This document shows positions 24,652 to 35,424 of a stretch of DNA of 64,000 nucleotides, one piece after another; the stretch's first letter is position 1, and each line of letters opens with the position of its first letter. Source of the stretch: Daucus carota subsp. sativus (lineage: Eukaryota > Streptophyta > Magnoliopsida > Apiales > Apiaceae); the NCBI RefSeq assembly GCF_001625215.2, contig NC_030389.2, forward strand, positions 43,699,454-43,763,453, read 5' to 3'. The notes beneath the pieces are model-generated. The model did not search any database, was not told where the DNA came from, and saw only the letters and a list, made by a program, of their open reading frames with translations. Both the position numbers and the translations under genes were made by a program.

Positions 24652-25194
24652 CTATACTTTCGCAAAGAAACACCTGCCCAATAGCCAGTACAACCTCACA
24701 GACACTTCATCTACAATCTCAACCACCTTTCTTCAATTCATACCCAACAACCCTACAATTCAAGTCAAAAAAAAAAAGATCAAAAAACCAAAATTCCAAA
24801 AATCTCTACAAAAACCCATGATTCAAATCACAAAATCAAGAATACCTGAGGCATTCAAAACTACCCACAACTCAAAATTTAACCAACTTAAAACTAGAGG
24901 ATGATAGTTAAGCCCAGAGGTAAAGATAGTGCAGTTTAAAACAAGAATGGGGCATTGTATTATCTCCTGAAACTTTGCTTAGAATTTACTCTCTAGCTGC
25001 ACATTTAATCCCCAACTAAAAAGAAGCTCAAACCTTTAGAAAACCCCAAAAGAGGTGGAATAGCAACTTATCAAGTGTTAGACAAAAAGGGTACAGTTTG
25101 AAACCCACAGTTATAGTAATAAACTTAAAAGTTGGCATGAATAGCGTGATGGGTAACCTTTCTAATTCATACAAGAATTGAATTTTAGAGAGAG

Positions 25195-25236
<42 letters not shown>

Positions 25237-25634
25237 ACCAAACAAGCAAGCATAGAAGATGAAGAGAGAGACAGGCCACCTTTTTGTCAGAGAGACATAA
25301 GCATAAACTGATAAACCTTGTATGAGAAGATTTGCTGTATGAATTTTAAGACTTTTATATGAGTATGTTCAGAAGAAATAAATAATGGGAATGTTCAGAA
25401 AAAAGAATATACAGAAGGGAGGAGCATCGTTACTTATTTAAAAGAATATACACTTGTGCGCCTGTTTTAAAGATCTCTTACTTATTTAAAATTCTTAATT
25501 AAATTTTAATTTTTTTTATCAATTTACTGATTACAGACGAATTTAATCAGAAAATATAATTATTATAAAAATTATAAAATTAAAATAATAAGTTAATCCA
25601 TCAATTCTGATTTCTCATTTATACATTATACCTA
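24652..25634. other. FPP 5' UTR/promoter region with GA microsatellite
   Basis: Sequence upstream of the minus-strand FPP start. It contains a pure GA run at 25199-25233 preceded by a shorter one. On the FPP coding strand this is CT-rich, as in many plant 5' leaders. No other gene is seen. Confidence 0.5.
25199..25233. repeat. (GA)n microsatellite
   Basis: A GA dinucleotide run of about 17 units with flanking interrupted GA units. It lies about 550 bp upstream of the FPP start codon. Confidence 0.9.
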
Positions 25635-25871
25635 CTCCCTCCATCCCAAATTAGATGAGGTAGTTGATTTTGGGCACGTAACCTAAGGTGCATTGACCGT
25701 CTAGTTCTGAAATTTGTTTTTTCAATTTTTCTTTTACAAACGAAAATTTCATATTTAAATTTTTATTTGCAAAAATAAAATTTTGAGAGTAAGTAATGTA
25801 GCTATGCGGTCAATGGATCTTAAAATGCGTGTCCGAAGTCAACGAGCTCATCTAATTTGGGATGGAGGGAG
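25635..25871. mobile_element. Stowaway-like MITE
   Basis: The left end CTCCCTCCATCCCAAATTAG and the complement of CTAATTTGGGATGGAGGGAG match over at least 20 bases. TA flanks both ends (25633-25634 and 25872-25873). Length 237 bp. The near-perfect ends suggest a fairly young copy. Confidence 0.92.
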
Positions 25872-25903
25872 TATCATCTATCATTACATAATAAATAAAT
25901 GTA

Positions 25904-26150
25904 CCCTCCGTTTCAATTTACATGTCCACTTTCAAGAAATTTTTTTGTTTCAAATTACTTGTCCACTTCAACTTTCAATGCAAAATCATATTTACTAGGT
26001 CACTTCTCCTCCACATATCTTTTATTTATATTTTCTAGATCAATCTCACATCACATATTATACTCGTTTAATGCAATTAATTTGTGAACAACCATTTTTC
26101 TTAAACTGTGTTATTTTTTGAAAGTGGACATCTAATTTGAAACGAGAGAG
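25904..26150. mobile_element. Stowaway-like MITE, second subfamily
   Basis: The left end CCCTCCGTTTCAATTTACAT and the right end complement CTCTCTCGTTTCAAATTAGA are flanked by TA (25902-25903 and 26151-26152). It starts only 32 bp after the previous MITE. The terminal sequence differs from the CTCCCTCCGTCCC type, so it belongs to a separate subfamily. Confidence 0.75.
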
Positions 26151-28901
26151 TAAAATATGTGATTGACAAAACACGTATATTCACTCACAGTTGATGTATT
26201 CATGCTAGTTTCCAATTATTCCAAGTGAGAGGAGGGGCGCCTTGGATTATAGTGGGACAAAATATTATGCTGCACACATTGTGCGTGTGTCTCGTATTGT
26301 TTCCATGTATTGTGAGTAATTTAAGGCAGCAATTTCCATTATTCCCGCCAATGAAAGGGGGATTTGACACAAATCACTATATTTTCTTTCCATTTCCGAT
26401 TTCTTCGTTTTAAATTATTAATTACGTTATACTATGTATTATAATTGTTTAGGTTACTTATTTTATACTTAGTTTGATTCATTTTTATATAAGTTCTATT
26501 TTCGGGTGTTTCTCTCATTTCTATACATTCTAAAATAATAATATTTAATAATATAAAATATTATTACATCAATTACAATTTCCACTATCTATGTTCTGCA
26601 ATAATATAAAACACCATCGAATCCTTTCCTCCACCATCTCAAATCTATTATTAAATATAAATTAATCCTTACAAATTGAATAAAATTTAATTAATTAGAA
26701 TAAAATATGTCTTGTTTTAATTAATCAGAATATTATGTATCTTTCAATAAAATATTTATTTGACTGAATTTATAAAAAAATTATTTCAGAAATTTATTCA
26801 CAAAAAAATATTATCTAAAAATACAGTCGTTAAAATTCGAAAATAATCAAAAAAATAGATAAATATTGATAACTATTTTAGCTAGTACCACTGGAGTACA
26901 AAACTTACCGGTTCAGCAAATTTTTACCTAATCATCTATATAATTATCTCCCTTGTAAATGTTTTAAACAATCAACCAGTACTCCTTATCACTGCCACTA
27001 CTAAATACCTCCATCAAGTCAGCCTCGTGGTAGCTTCCATCATCAAGTCAGCCTTGTGGTAGCTTCCATCATCAAGCTGGTTTTATAGACAAAATATCAG
27101 TATTATAATCACATTATCGAAACTGATACATACAACATAGAAATATTATAAACACACGATTACAATCAAAGTATAGATTTTGTTTAATCGAGTGACAGCA
27201 GATGGACAAAAGGACTTGTACCATGTAAATGTGAAGCACACACCACGAAACATATCTATGAACCGAGCCTTTTTCCAACAAGAAATATGAAAATATTAGG
27301 ATGATGTTTAGATATTATAAATAACTTAACCAAACCAATTTTAAATATAGATAAATGACGCGAAAACCAGAAGACGGGAGAGGATCATCCAGAAAGTTAA
27401 CACTTAGCATTCTCATCGACTCCGCTGCAAAGTTAACGTATAGCAAATATCATACTTAAACATTTTACAAAAAAAATTCAAAATAGAGTCATATAATCAT
27501 ACACATATTGCGAACCTTGTACGAAATTTATTATCACAGCATCTTCTTTACTAGGATGATGAAATGAGTACAAATAAACAAATATTCACATAATTACTTC
27601 TAAACAACAATAAAACAATATAAACTAAAAAAATCACAAATCACAGAAAGCCCTAACAAAAAATAATCAAGCGGGATGAATTAATTACATTACCATGAGT
27701 TTAACATCTATTTAACATTCAATAGGTACAAATAAACACATATTCACATAATCACATCTACACGACAATTAAACAACAATAAAGGAATGTTATTTTTACT
27801 GTTGCACAACATTTTTTTTCCAATACACAACATTATATACAATAGAGAAAAACTTTTATTTCACTTAAGAAACAAGTGCGAAATTAGTTATTTTTCTCTT
27901 ATTATGTTTTTATATCTAGTTAAAAAATTATTATATAAATAAAATTTTAAAAAACTCAATTCAAATATATACATAAAAATATAAAGAGGTCGACAGATCG
28001 CTCTTCCCCTGTTAAGATCCGCCTATAATGACGGTTGTCTATATAAGCCAACGTATTCAGAGAGTTGATTGTGTATATAAACACAAGATGTTTGTATGTA
28101 CAGGTATGTTTGGTTGGATCATCTGGCTTAATTTATGAGTTATGACTGAACATAACTCAAGATTTAACATAATTTATTTGATAAGTTGAGAGTTTAAAAT
28201 ATTTTTTTGGGTAATTTTGATTTATTAATGATTTATAAATTATTAAAAATGTAATAATAAAATAAAAATAATTTATATCAATTTTCTAAAATTTAAACAT
28301 AAAATGATAAATCTCTCCGTATCTTTATGAAAGCCATAACACCGTGATTAAACTAACCTAGAAGCAAATTGAAATATGATAAAATAAAATTTAAAATAAG
28401 ATTGTATGGAAAACCGATTAAAATAGACAAAAAATAACTACAAATCAAACAATTTTATTTTCTGTGAGGTTGAATCAATAGAATATGAAGCATTGTGATT
28501 AATATACAATTCAACAACACTTTATTGAAATTAATTTTGAAAAAGATATAATCTAAAACCCGTTTCTTTGCACATATCTTCATTAAATTGACTTGATAAC
28601 ATTTCTACAAGGTTGCTTTTGATCGGCTAAACAAATGTTACAAAATGGGGAAAATTTTCCGCCCAAGCCCTCCATACTATGGTGAACACAAGAATCTTTT
28701 TTCCTGTAAAACAAGTCAAGAATACAGGGACCAATTTCACTAATGAACCTTCGAATTTAAATATAATTAATATTTAAATCGGATAAAGCTACAATACAAC
28801 ACAACACAACGGAAAAAGATCCCAACTTAATAAGTTACGATAACAGTATCATTCTAGAGAGAGGGTTAGAGAGAGGGTGCCACAATTTATTTTAAATGCT
28901 G
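26151..28901. other. AT-rich intergenic DNA, IMP4 3' UTR at its right end
   Basis: No gene seen between the FPP promoter side and IMP4. It holds a 29-bp tandem duplication at 27012-27080 and a diverged repeat of about 55 bp (near 27567 and 27726). About 28600-28901 is presumably the IMP4 3' UTR. Confidence 0.45.
27012..27080. repeat. 29-bp tandem repeat, 2.4 copies
   Basis: The unit CATCAAGTCAGCCTCGTGG plus TAGCTTCCAT occurs at 27012 and 27041 with one difference. A third partial copy begins at 27070. Confidence 0.85.
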
Positions 28902-31900
28902 TTAATCTCCAAGAATCTTCTGTTTTTTGAATGTATTCATGTATGGTTTAATGACCCATTCATTTTGAGCTTCGCTCTGATCCATTGTTCCTAGCTTGAC
29001 CTGTGATAAAGTGCGAAGCAAAACTCATTAGAATTTTACTGCAGTCCTGGTAAGCAAGATTAATTACAAATGAACAGTCTCCATGAAAGTGTCCTCTAAA
29101 GTTATCATTTCTAGAGGGATTGTAAATTGTTGCTGGTAATTATAGAACTGGACAGCTTCTGAAGGGACATGAAAACTGGTGAAGTCAACATATCAAAGAG
29201 GATATGCCAGTTTGGACTTTTTCCCTTGACTTTCATTTAGTTCACTTTTTTATCCTCTGAAGATGTAATTGTTGTAATATAGAATAAGATCCATTTGGTG
29301 CCTTCCTCTTAACACCTTAAAGATGGACTGGTTCTCAGCAGTGATAAAAGACTTAGGTACGATAAAATTACATCTTAGCAAGTCTAGTGATAACTCTTAC
29401 CAATAAAACCTTTTTACCTATCACTTATACAGAAAACATGAAAGCTGCCAAGGCCTACAACAATTTTTTTTCATACCAAGATCTCATTGTACAGGTCCCA
29501 GGTGAATTACTGATTAGACACTTCCGCAAAAAAATCCCGACTAATATCTCACTAGTTTGTATTTTCGATCAAGTGTAACAGGATTTACTGTATATTATCG
29601 TTTGTACTGCAGTAATTTGAAGTATGGGCAGACTGACAGATGCTTATAAAACCATTAATAAGAAAACAGGTCCTCAGAAAAGCCACCGTTCTGTTTAGCA
29701 TGCATTCCTGGGGTTCCACAGCCAATATAGACAAGACAATGAGTTTAATCAAATTGCATTTTTACCTGATACAACCTCAATTCGAATCGAGGACCAATCT
29801 CCTTCAGCTCTACAGATTTGGGCCCTCCTTTCTTTTCATAAATGTGGTTCCTGAAGTAAATGATCCAATTACTATTATAAACACTAAGCAATTTACACGA
29901 GCATAACACGATATGGTAGGACCAAATCCATAATATCAAAACATAAGCAGAGTAATGTTTTTGAATTATAATGATAAACAAAAGTGACTGGCAAAGCTAT
30001 GATAGCTAACCTGAACGAAATGTAGTCAGACTGATTAGCAAAAGTCACAATACGTTTTGTATCAGGCTTGGGCACAGGAAAAAGATGCTTCAAAATGGTA
30101 GCTGTTCTTTCACCAAGCTGACATGAAGATGGACAAATATTTTAACACAAAGAAATTGACATTGAAAAAGTATGTTAAATAAACCTTCAAGTCAAGAGTC
30201 ACAATTTGATAAGAATCTGAGAAACGAACCTATACAAATTCAAATTATGCTGAATTTGAATGAAGTACAAAACATGCCCCGACACCCCATTATGCAAATA
30301 TAACTTTACACACAAGGAAAAGTAATTAAAAAGGCTCACCTTGTACTCCCACAGGTGAAACAAAGGAAAGAAGATATCATTAGCAACCCTTTCTATAAAC
30401 TTAATTTGGTTTATAAAATTTGTAACGAGCCCATTTACTCCTCAAAATAATGTATTAAGCTTCTTAAAGAGACATGAGATAATCTCAGATGACACCTGCA
30501 AATGGTGTAAATTAGTTCCTGAAGACCTGAATCATTTGTTCTGGGACTGTCAAGTCGCGAAAAGGGCATATAGCATTATGGATACTTGGTTGGAAGTAGA
30601 TTTCAGCTTCATTTTTGAGACTAGACCTTCAAACATGCTTCAAAAAAGTGAATTCAGGAAACTTAAAATTCATTGGTGGGATATGCTTTGCAGCTACGTT
30701 GTTGTCTATATGGCTCTCCAGAAAGGAGTTCTTATATCAATTCAAAGGGCATCTTATTATAGTCTAGAATTCCTTATAAAGGGAAGAACATTTTCATGGA
30801 GCACTGCAGAAGATTTAGTTCCATCAGACCAGGAAATTATATGGAACATTACTCCGGGTCAAGCAGTCGGTCTGTATAAAATAAGAAGAGATAATTTCAT
30901 GCACTATTGGTTTAAGGTATCAGATTATCTGCGCTTCATAGATGGAGCATGTAAGCAACAATTTGATGGGAGCTATTATGCGGGTAAGGGGGGTTCCTCC
31001 GATAAGAATGGGATAACTGTTCCAATATCTGGGCCAAGCTCTCTTTGTTCAAGCTTTGAAGTGGAGATGGAAGCACTAAATTTTCTAATGAATCAAACAA
31101 ACAATAGTCCACGCAAGCAGGCCCATGTTACTATATTTTCAGATTCTTCTACTCAGGTCTAAGAAATTATAGCCTACAGAAAAGTAAACTAAGCCCAACA
31201 ATCTCTGTTTCTATTGTCCCAGCAGCTTTAACTCGCAAAGAACCCAGTAGCTGTGACTGATGCATGGTCACAGTTTTAGTTTTTCTCAATGCAGATACAT
31301 GCTTCTTCTTCGTCCTAACTTGGAGAAGATAGCCATAGTATTAGCCTGGAATGGGGTCTTATACCCTTAGTCGGAGTTTAGTATATTAGTTTGTTCTTGG
31401 ATTCTGTTTGTTAGCTGGGTTTAGGGTCCGATGTATTATCTCTAGTTATAAAAAGCTGTAATTTATATAAAAAGCTATACATCTGCTTTTCGGAAAAAAG
31501 AAAGAAAGAAGACCATGCAACAAAATTTATGATTTATAATTGCTAATATTACAAACATCTATTACAGTATAAGGTGCATCTATGTGAAATCTTAGTCAAC
31601 AAAAAATTCGGGTTTCTAGTTATATTTGTTTAAACAAGGATAATACCTTCGTTGAAAAATTATTGAGGATCAAATGTGGGTAGGCATTGGGCATCGTTCC
31701 AATAGCTTTTTTGTCCTTCAAATCATGTCTGGTAACCTATAAAGGAATAGCCCTTTTATGTACTAACAACACATCACTACAAGTAGTCAAATAAATTCCC
31801 AAGAAAGTAAACCAACATACCACATTGAGTAATCCGAAGTAAGCTGTTGGACCAAAAGGTAAATGAGTTATTATAAGGCCATCTGGCACACCGCGATGTT

Positions 31901-34127
31901 CATGAACTAATATAACATCTGAAAAATCATATGCTCGGCAGGTCTCAATAATTTCTGATATAACCTGCAGATGAAAGAAGCATTATGGGTGTTCTTTTTT
32001 ATGGTACATATGTGCTTTCAATATTATAAAATGATCACTTTTATTGGCATAAGCAGCAGTGTTAATTACAATCCACGTAGTAACCAGAAAACACCATGCA
32101 ACCATATATGTTACAGTCTTACAGCTCAGTTAGTGCAGGATATCAACATAAATAGGAAACAAGGAAGTCAATAGTTCTTATCCACATAGCAACTAAAATA
32201 TTCCCAGAGCTCCGCTCCACGCATATCTGATAAGTGTAGTTAATACTTATCTTATAATAAATGGTCAGCAGTATTTGTAATTATCAAATTATGCATATAA
32301 AATCTTATAGTGTTCAACCATCATTAGAAAGTAAATGGTCACTAAAACTATCTTTTTTGTAGATCTTTGTCGCAAAAGTTGGAGAATTTTAGGCGCTTTC
32401 TTCACATTTTTTAGAAAAAACATATAGTCAGAGAAAGTTTATAGACACTTACAGTATACCTGATGCAACAAATCGAACTAAATTCACAGCTCTTTATTCT
32501 GTAGAATTTTCCACTAGAAGATGTATTATATAAATTTGAGCTGTCAGGTGATCATTAATAAATAAGACACGGAAATTGCCATATCTGTTTTGGACGGGAC
32601 GCTATATACACCACGAGAAGTGAACAATTTAAAGAATGAGAAAGAGGAGAACGTGTTCATTTTTCTACAGATATCAAGGAAGTCAAGTTTATCAATGGTT
32701 CCATATCTTAGCTCTACTAAAATTCATGTATCACAATTCACATAGATGTTCATATAAAATTAATATTAGATATTTATGGGATAACAAACCTGACCACCAC
32801 GGTTCATAGATTCCGCATTTGGGAAGACAAACTTCAGTTCCTGCACTATAGTTTATTAGAATATCCCCCTGTTGTAGTCCCATGTAGGAACATGGTAGTC
32901 CTACTAAATCCTACTTAATATAATTGTTCTTAGATGCACTACCCTTGTTCAAAATATTGCGTTAACATACCTTTACAAACTGTGTCAATGGAGCACTTGG
33001 GTTGCGTGATGTTGTTATCAATATCTTAGGGTCTTTTTCGTTTGCACTTGCATACTCATCATCGATGGTTGACCTTGGAACTAAGTTAACAAACAAAGGA
33101 TACTCATGTATTACTACAAAAAATTATAATACAATACACCTAAACAATAAAAAAGAACAATTACCAATACGCGGTAGCAAGCTATAGCGGAAATCTACTT
33201 CCACTTCTTTAATAAGGTATACTCCCTTTGTCCCTCTCATTCCTTTACAAATTTTTTGCATTGCTCAACACGCATTTTAAGGCGCATATAAAACATAATT
33301 TCATAATAACTTTTTTTTGTAATTTTTCTTTTTTGTATAAAAATTTAGATAGTAAATATTTATTCAGAAGAAAAAAAAAACAAAATAATTTTTCAAACCA
33401 TATTTTATGAGAGCATTAGAATGTGTGTCGAGCCCCCGTCTCCCAATGTAAACAACTAAGTGGGTGTTTGTTTAGGACTTTTAAGTCCAGCTTCTGGATT
33501 ATAAGTTAAGAGCACTTATACGTACCGTTTGTGTAATAAGTCAAGAAGCACTTATAAAAAGTTAGGAATGCTAGCTTTTGTTTCAGGGCTTCTACTTATT
33601 TACCAAACACTTTAATCACTTATAAGTCTTATCTTGCTTCTAACTTCTACTCCACTTATTTATTTTAAGCAAGCACTTATTTTAATCTCACCCAAACGGC
33701 CCCTAAATAACTGAGGGGGACGGAGGGAGTACTTTAATAAGACTCCGGATAATAAACACTCGAAACAATATAATGCAGATAAAATTAGAGCATAGCATGT
33801 GTTTCGAGAAATTACTGGCAGTGTTCTGATCTTCATGATCGATTTCTTGACGGAGAGCTGCTTCTTCGTTTCGGAGCTCAGTAGGAATCGGCTTTCCCTC
33901 TATTCACAACCAATCAATAACATAACACAAATCAATAAACAAGTACAATCACTCATCAATTAAACAAAAAATCAGAAAAGTATAAATTTAGTTGATAATT
34001 ATTGCATATAAGGACCTTCGAGAGCTTGTCTGATCTTGCGTTTCTTCTCGTAAAGGAGACGCTCTTTCCCTTCCAAGCTCTTTCTGTAGAGAAACTCTCT
34101 GGTTAATCTCTGGTTTCTTCTGTACAT
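28902..34127 (-). CDS. IMP4: IMP4, U3 snoRNP Brix-domain protein
   Basis: Nucleolar component of the small-subunit processome (Mpp10-Imp3-Imp4), needed for 18S rRNA processing. Nine coding exons in order of translation: 34127-34016, 33899-33816, 33080-32971, 32840-32790, 31964-31821, 31736-31647, 30117-30011, 29850-29766 and 29000-28902. They give 293 residues, the usual IMP4 length, and all phases fit. The N-terminus [20 protein letters not shown] with [21 protein letters not shown] is typical. The Brix domain (about 85-270) includes [57 protein letters not shown] and [19 protein letters not shown]. The C-terminus is [19 protein letters not shown]. Intron 6 carries a LINE fragment in the opposite orientation, and intron 2 a nested MITE pair. 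Confidence 0.95.
30357..31510 (+). mobile_element. 3' fragment of an L1-type LINE
   Basis: Inside IMP4 intron 6, on the opposite strand. The long frame (30536-31162, open further upstream) encodes a reverse-transcriptase zinc-binding region ([20 protein letters not shown], giving C-x2-C...H-x4-C) and part of an RNase H-like domain ([33 protein letters not shown]). The reverse-transcriptase core lies upstream of the fragment and is missing, so the copy is 5'-truncated, as LINE insertions often are. The 3' end is an untranslated tail closing in an A-rich run near 31494-31510. Limits are approximate. I could not find a clear target duplication. Confidence 0.8.
33222..33729. mobile_element. Stowaway-like MITE interrupted by a Tourist-like MITE
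   Basis: The left end CTCCCTTTGTCCCTCTCATT and the right end GGGGGACGGAGGGAG are flanked by TA (33220-33221 and 33730-33731). The element is about 508 bp because 33460-33703 is a later insertion. Without it the size is about 260 bp, normal for the family. Located in IMP4 intron 2. Confidence 0.85.
33460..33703. mobile_element. Tourist-like (PIF/Harbinger) MITE
   Basis: Ends GTGGGTGTTTGTTTAGG and CCCAAACGGCCCC are inverted over about 12 bases. TAA flanks both sides (33457-33459 and 33704-33706), the PIF/Harbinger duplication. The interior repeats CACTTAT-like words in both orientations. Inserted in the Stowaway-like element 33222-33729. Confidence 0.75.
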
Positions 34128-34253
34128 ACTGCGATTCCGACCAGTGTATCTATGTATGTATGTGTATCGGTGTTGTGTGCAGAGAGATTTGAGAGAGAGA
34201 TTTGAGGGAGGGAGAGAGGGTTTAAGGAGAGAGATAAGGGTTTACTCTCTTTT

Positions 34254-34288
34254 TGGGCTTTAACCCGACTAGCTATGGCCTATGGGCT
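34254..34288 (-). promoter_or_regulatory. TGGGCT (site II-like) motifs upstream of IMP4
   Basis: Two TGGGCT hexamers (34254-34259 and 34283-34288, read on the plus strand) lie 130-160 bases upstream of the IMP4 ATG. Site II elements (TGGGCY) bind TCP factors and are frequent in promoters of plant ribosome-biogenesis genes. AAACCCTTAT nearby is a near telo-box. Confidence 0.45.
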
Positions 34289-35151
34289 GCTGGAGCCCCA
34301 CAGTCCCGCTTCCCCTCTCCGCTCACTTTTTGCCGTCTCGGTCTCAAGTCTCAACGGGGTTCTAAAAAAGGAGAAAAACTCCTCTTATATATGACTCGTT
34401 ATATTTTTGTTATATAACATTTGTAGAAATTTAATTTTTGTTTAACATAATAATATAAATATTTAGAATAAAGTGATAAATTTTAGAAAATATTATTAAA
34501 ATAAATGACATGTCTTGTAATTAAGATACATTATATTATCAAAAAACTATATAAAAAAATATTACATTGAAGCATCATATAAAAATGCATTAAATTTAAA
34601 TCATTACAGTATAAAACATTAACGATCTGAATGGAACCGCAGGGGTTTAGAGACGAGTTGAAAATTGCAAGACTCGGCTCGAGCTCGATTAAAAGTTCGG
34701 AATTCGAGCTCGACTTCAAGTTCGACTGCTTTTAATTTTAAACTCGAAGCTCGGCTCGAGTTCGGCTTGAAAGCCTAAATGATTTAGTCAAATATTAAAA
34801 AAAAAGTCGAAACATATCTATTCATATCGAGTTCGATGAAAAAGATATAAGGATTAAATATTTTATATAATAATATAAAAATAGTTAGAGTAAAAAGGAG
34901 GTGAGATTAACCTCATTTAAATTATTACTTACGTAAGGTTAAACTACACCTGATATGTCGTTTAACCTCTATCATTGCTAAAAATAAAATACCTCTATTT
35001 ACCTAATACCTCTGTTTACCCAGTATCATGTACACTGCGTCTTACATCAAGCAAATCAGTTTATCTAATTAATACCGATTATATTACATAATACACACAC
35101 ATATAAAATAACAAAAACAAAATAATCTTAAAAATATAGTATGCAGATATA

Positions 35152-35335
35152 CTCCTTTGTCTCACTATCAGCAGGTTCTTTATGTTATTTTTTAACATAT
35201 ATTTTGAGACTTTATAAAATATAATTTTATAATATTTTAAAAAAATTCTGAACAAAAATTTGATATTTAAATAGGGAAATTAATTCTAAAGTCCCATATT
35301 TGATTTTAGAATTAATTTTCCCATATTTAAATTTG
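35152..35335. mobile_element. Truncated Stowaway-like MITE plus hairpin
   Basis: CTCCTTTGTCTCACTATCAG preceded by TA is a Stowaway left end, and the AT-rich inner arm follows. The right end is missing. Instead an inverted repeat (GGGAAATTAATTCTAAA with its complement about 13 bp later) closes the stretch. Confidence 0.5.
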
Positions 35336-35424
35336 TATTAAAATTAAATTGTTATACATCATATATCATATATGCGGCTAGCAGGGCGCGAAAGTAACAA
35401 TCCTCACAGAAAAGAAGAACAAAA

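Larger units (their letters stand above)
34128..35424. other. Divergent spacer between IMP4 and the plastid-protein gene
   Basis: It contains the presumed IMP4 promoter with TGGGCT motifs at 34254 and 34283, a CTCGA-rich dispersed repeat (about 34650-34830), the left half of a Stowaway-like MITE (from 35152) and a hairpin (35272-35335). The last 60 bases are the leader of the plus-strand gene. Confidence 0.5.

Noticed and set aside
24527-24904. Plus-strand ORF of 125 codons opposite FPP exon 1
   Set aside because: It overlaps the FPP N-terminal exon in antisense, and its remainder is low-complexity Lys/Gln/Asn sequence.
30536-31162. 208-codon ORF as an independent host gene
   Set aside because: The zinc-binding and RNase H-like sequence with an A-rich 3' end shows it is part of a LINE fragment.
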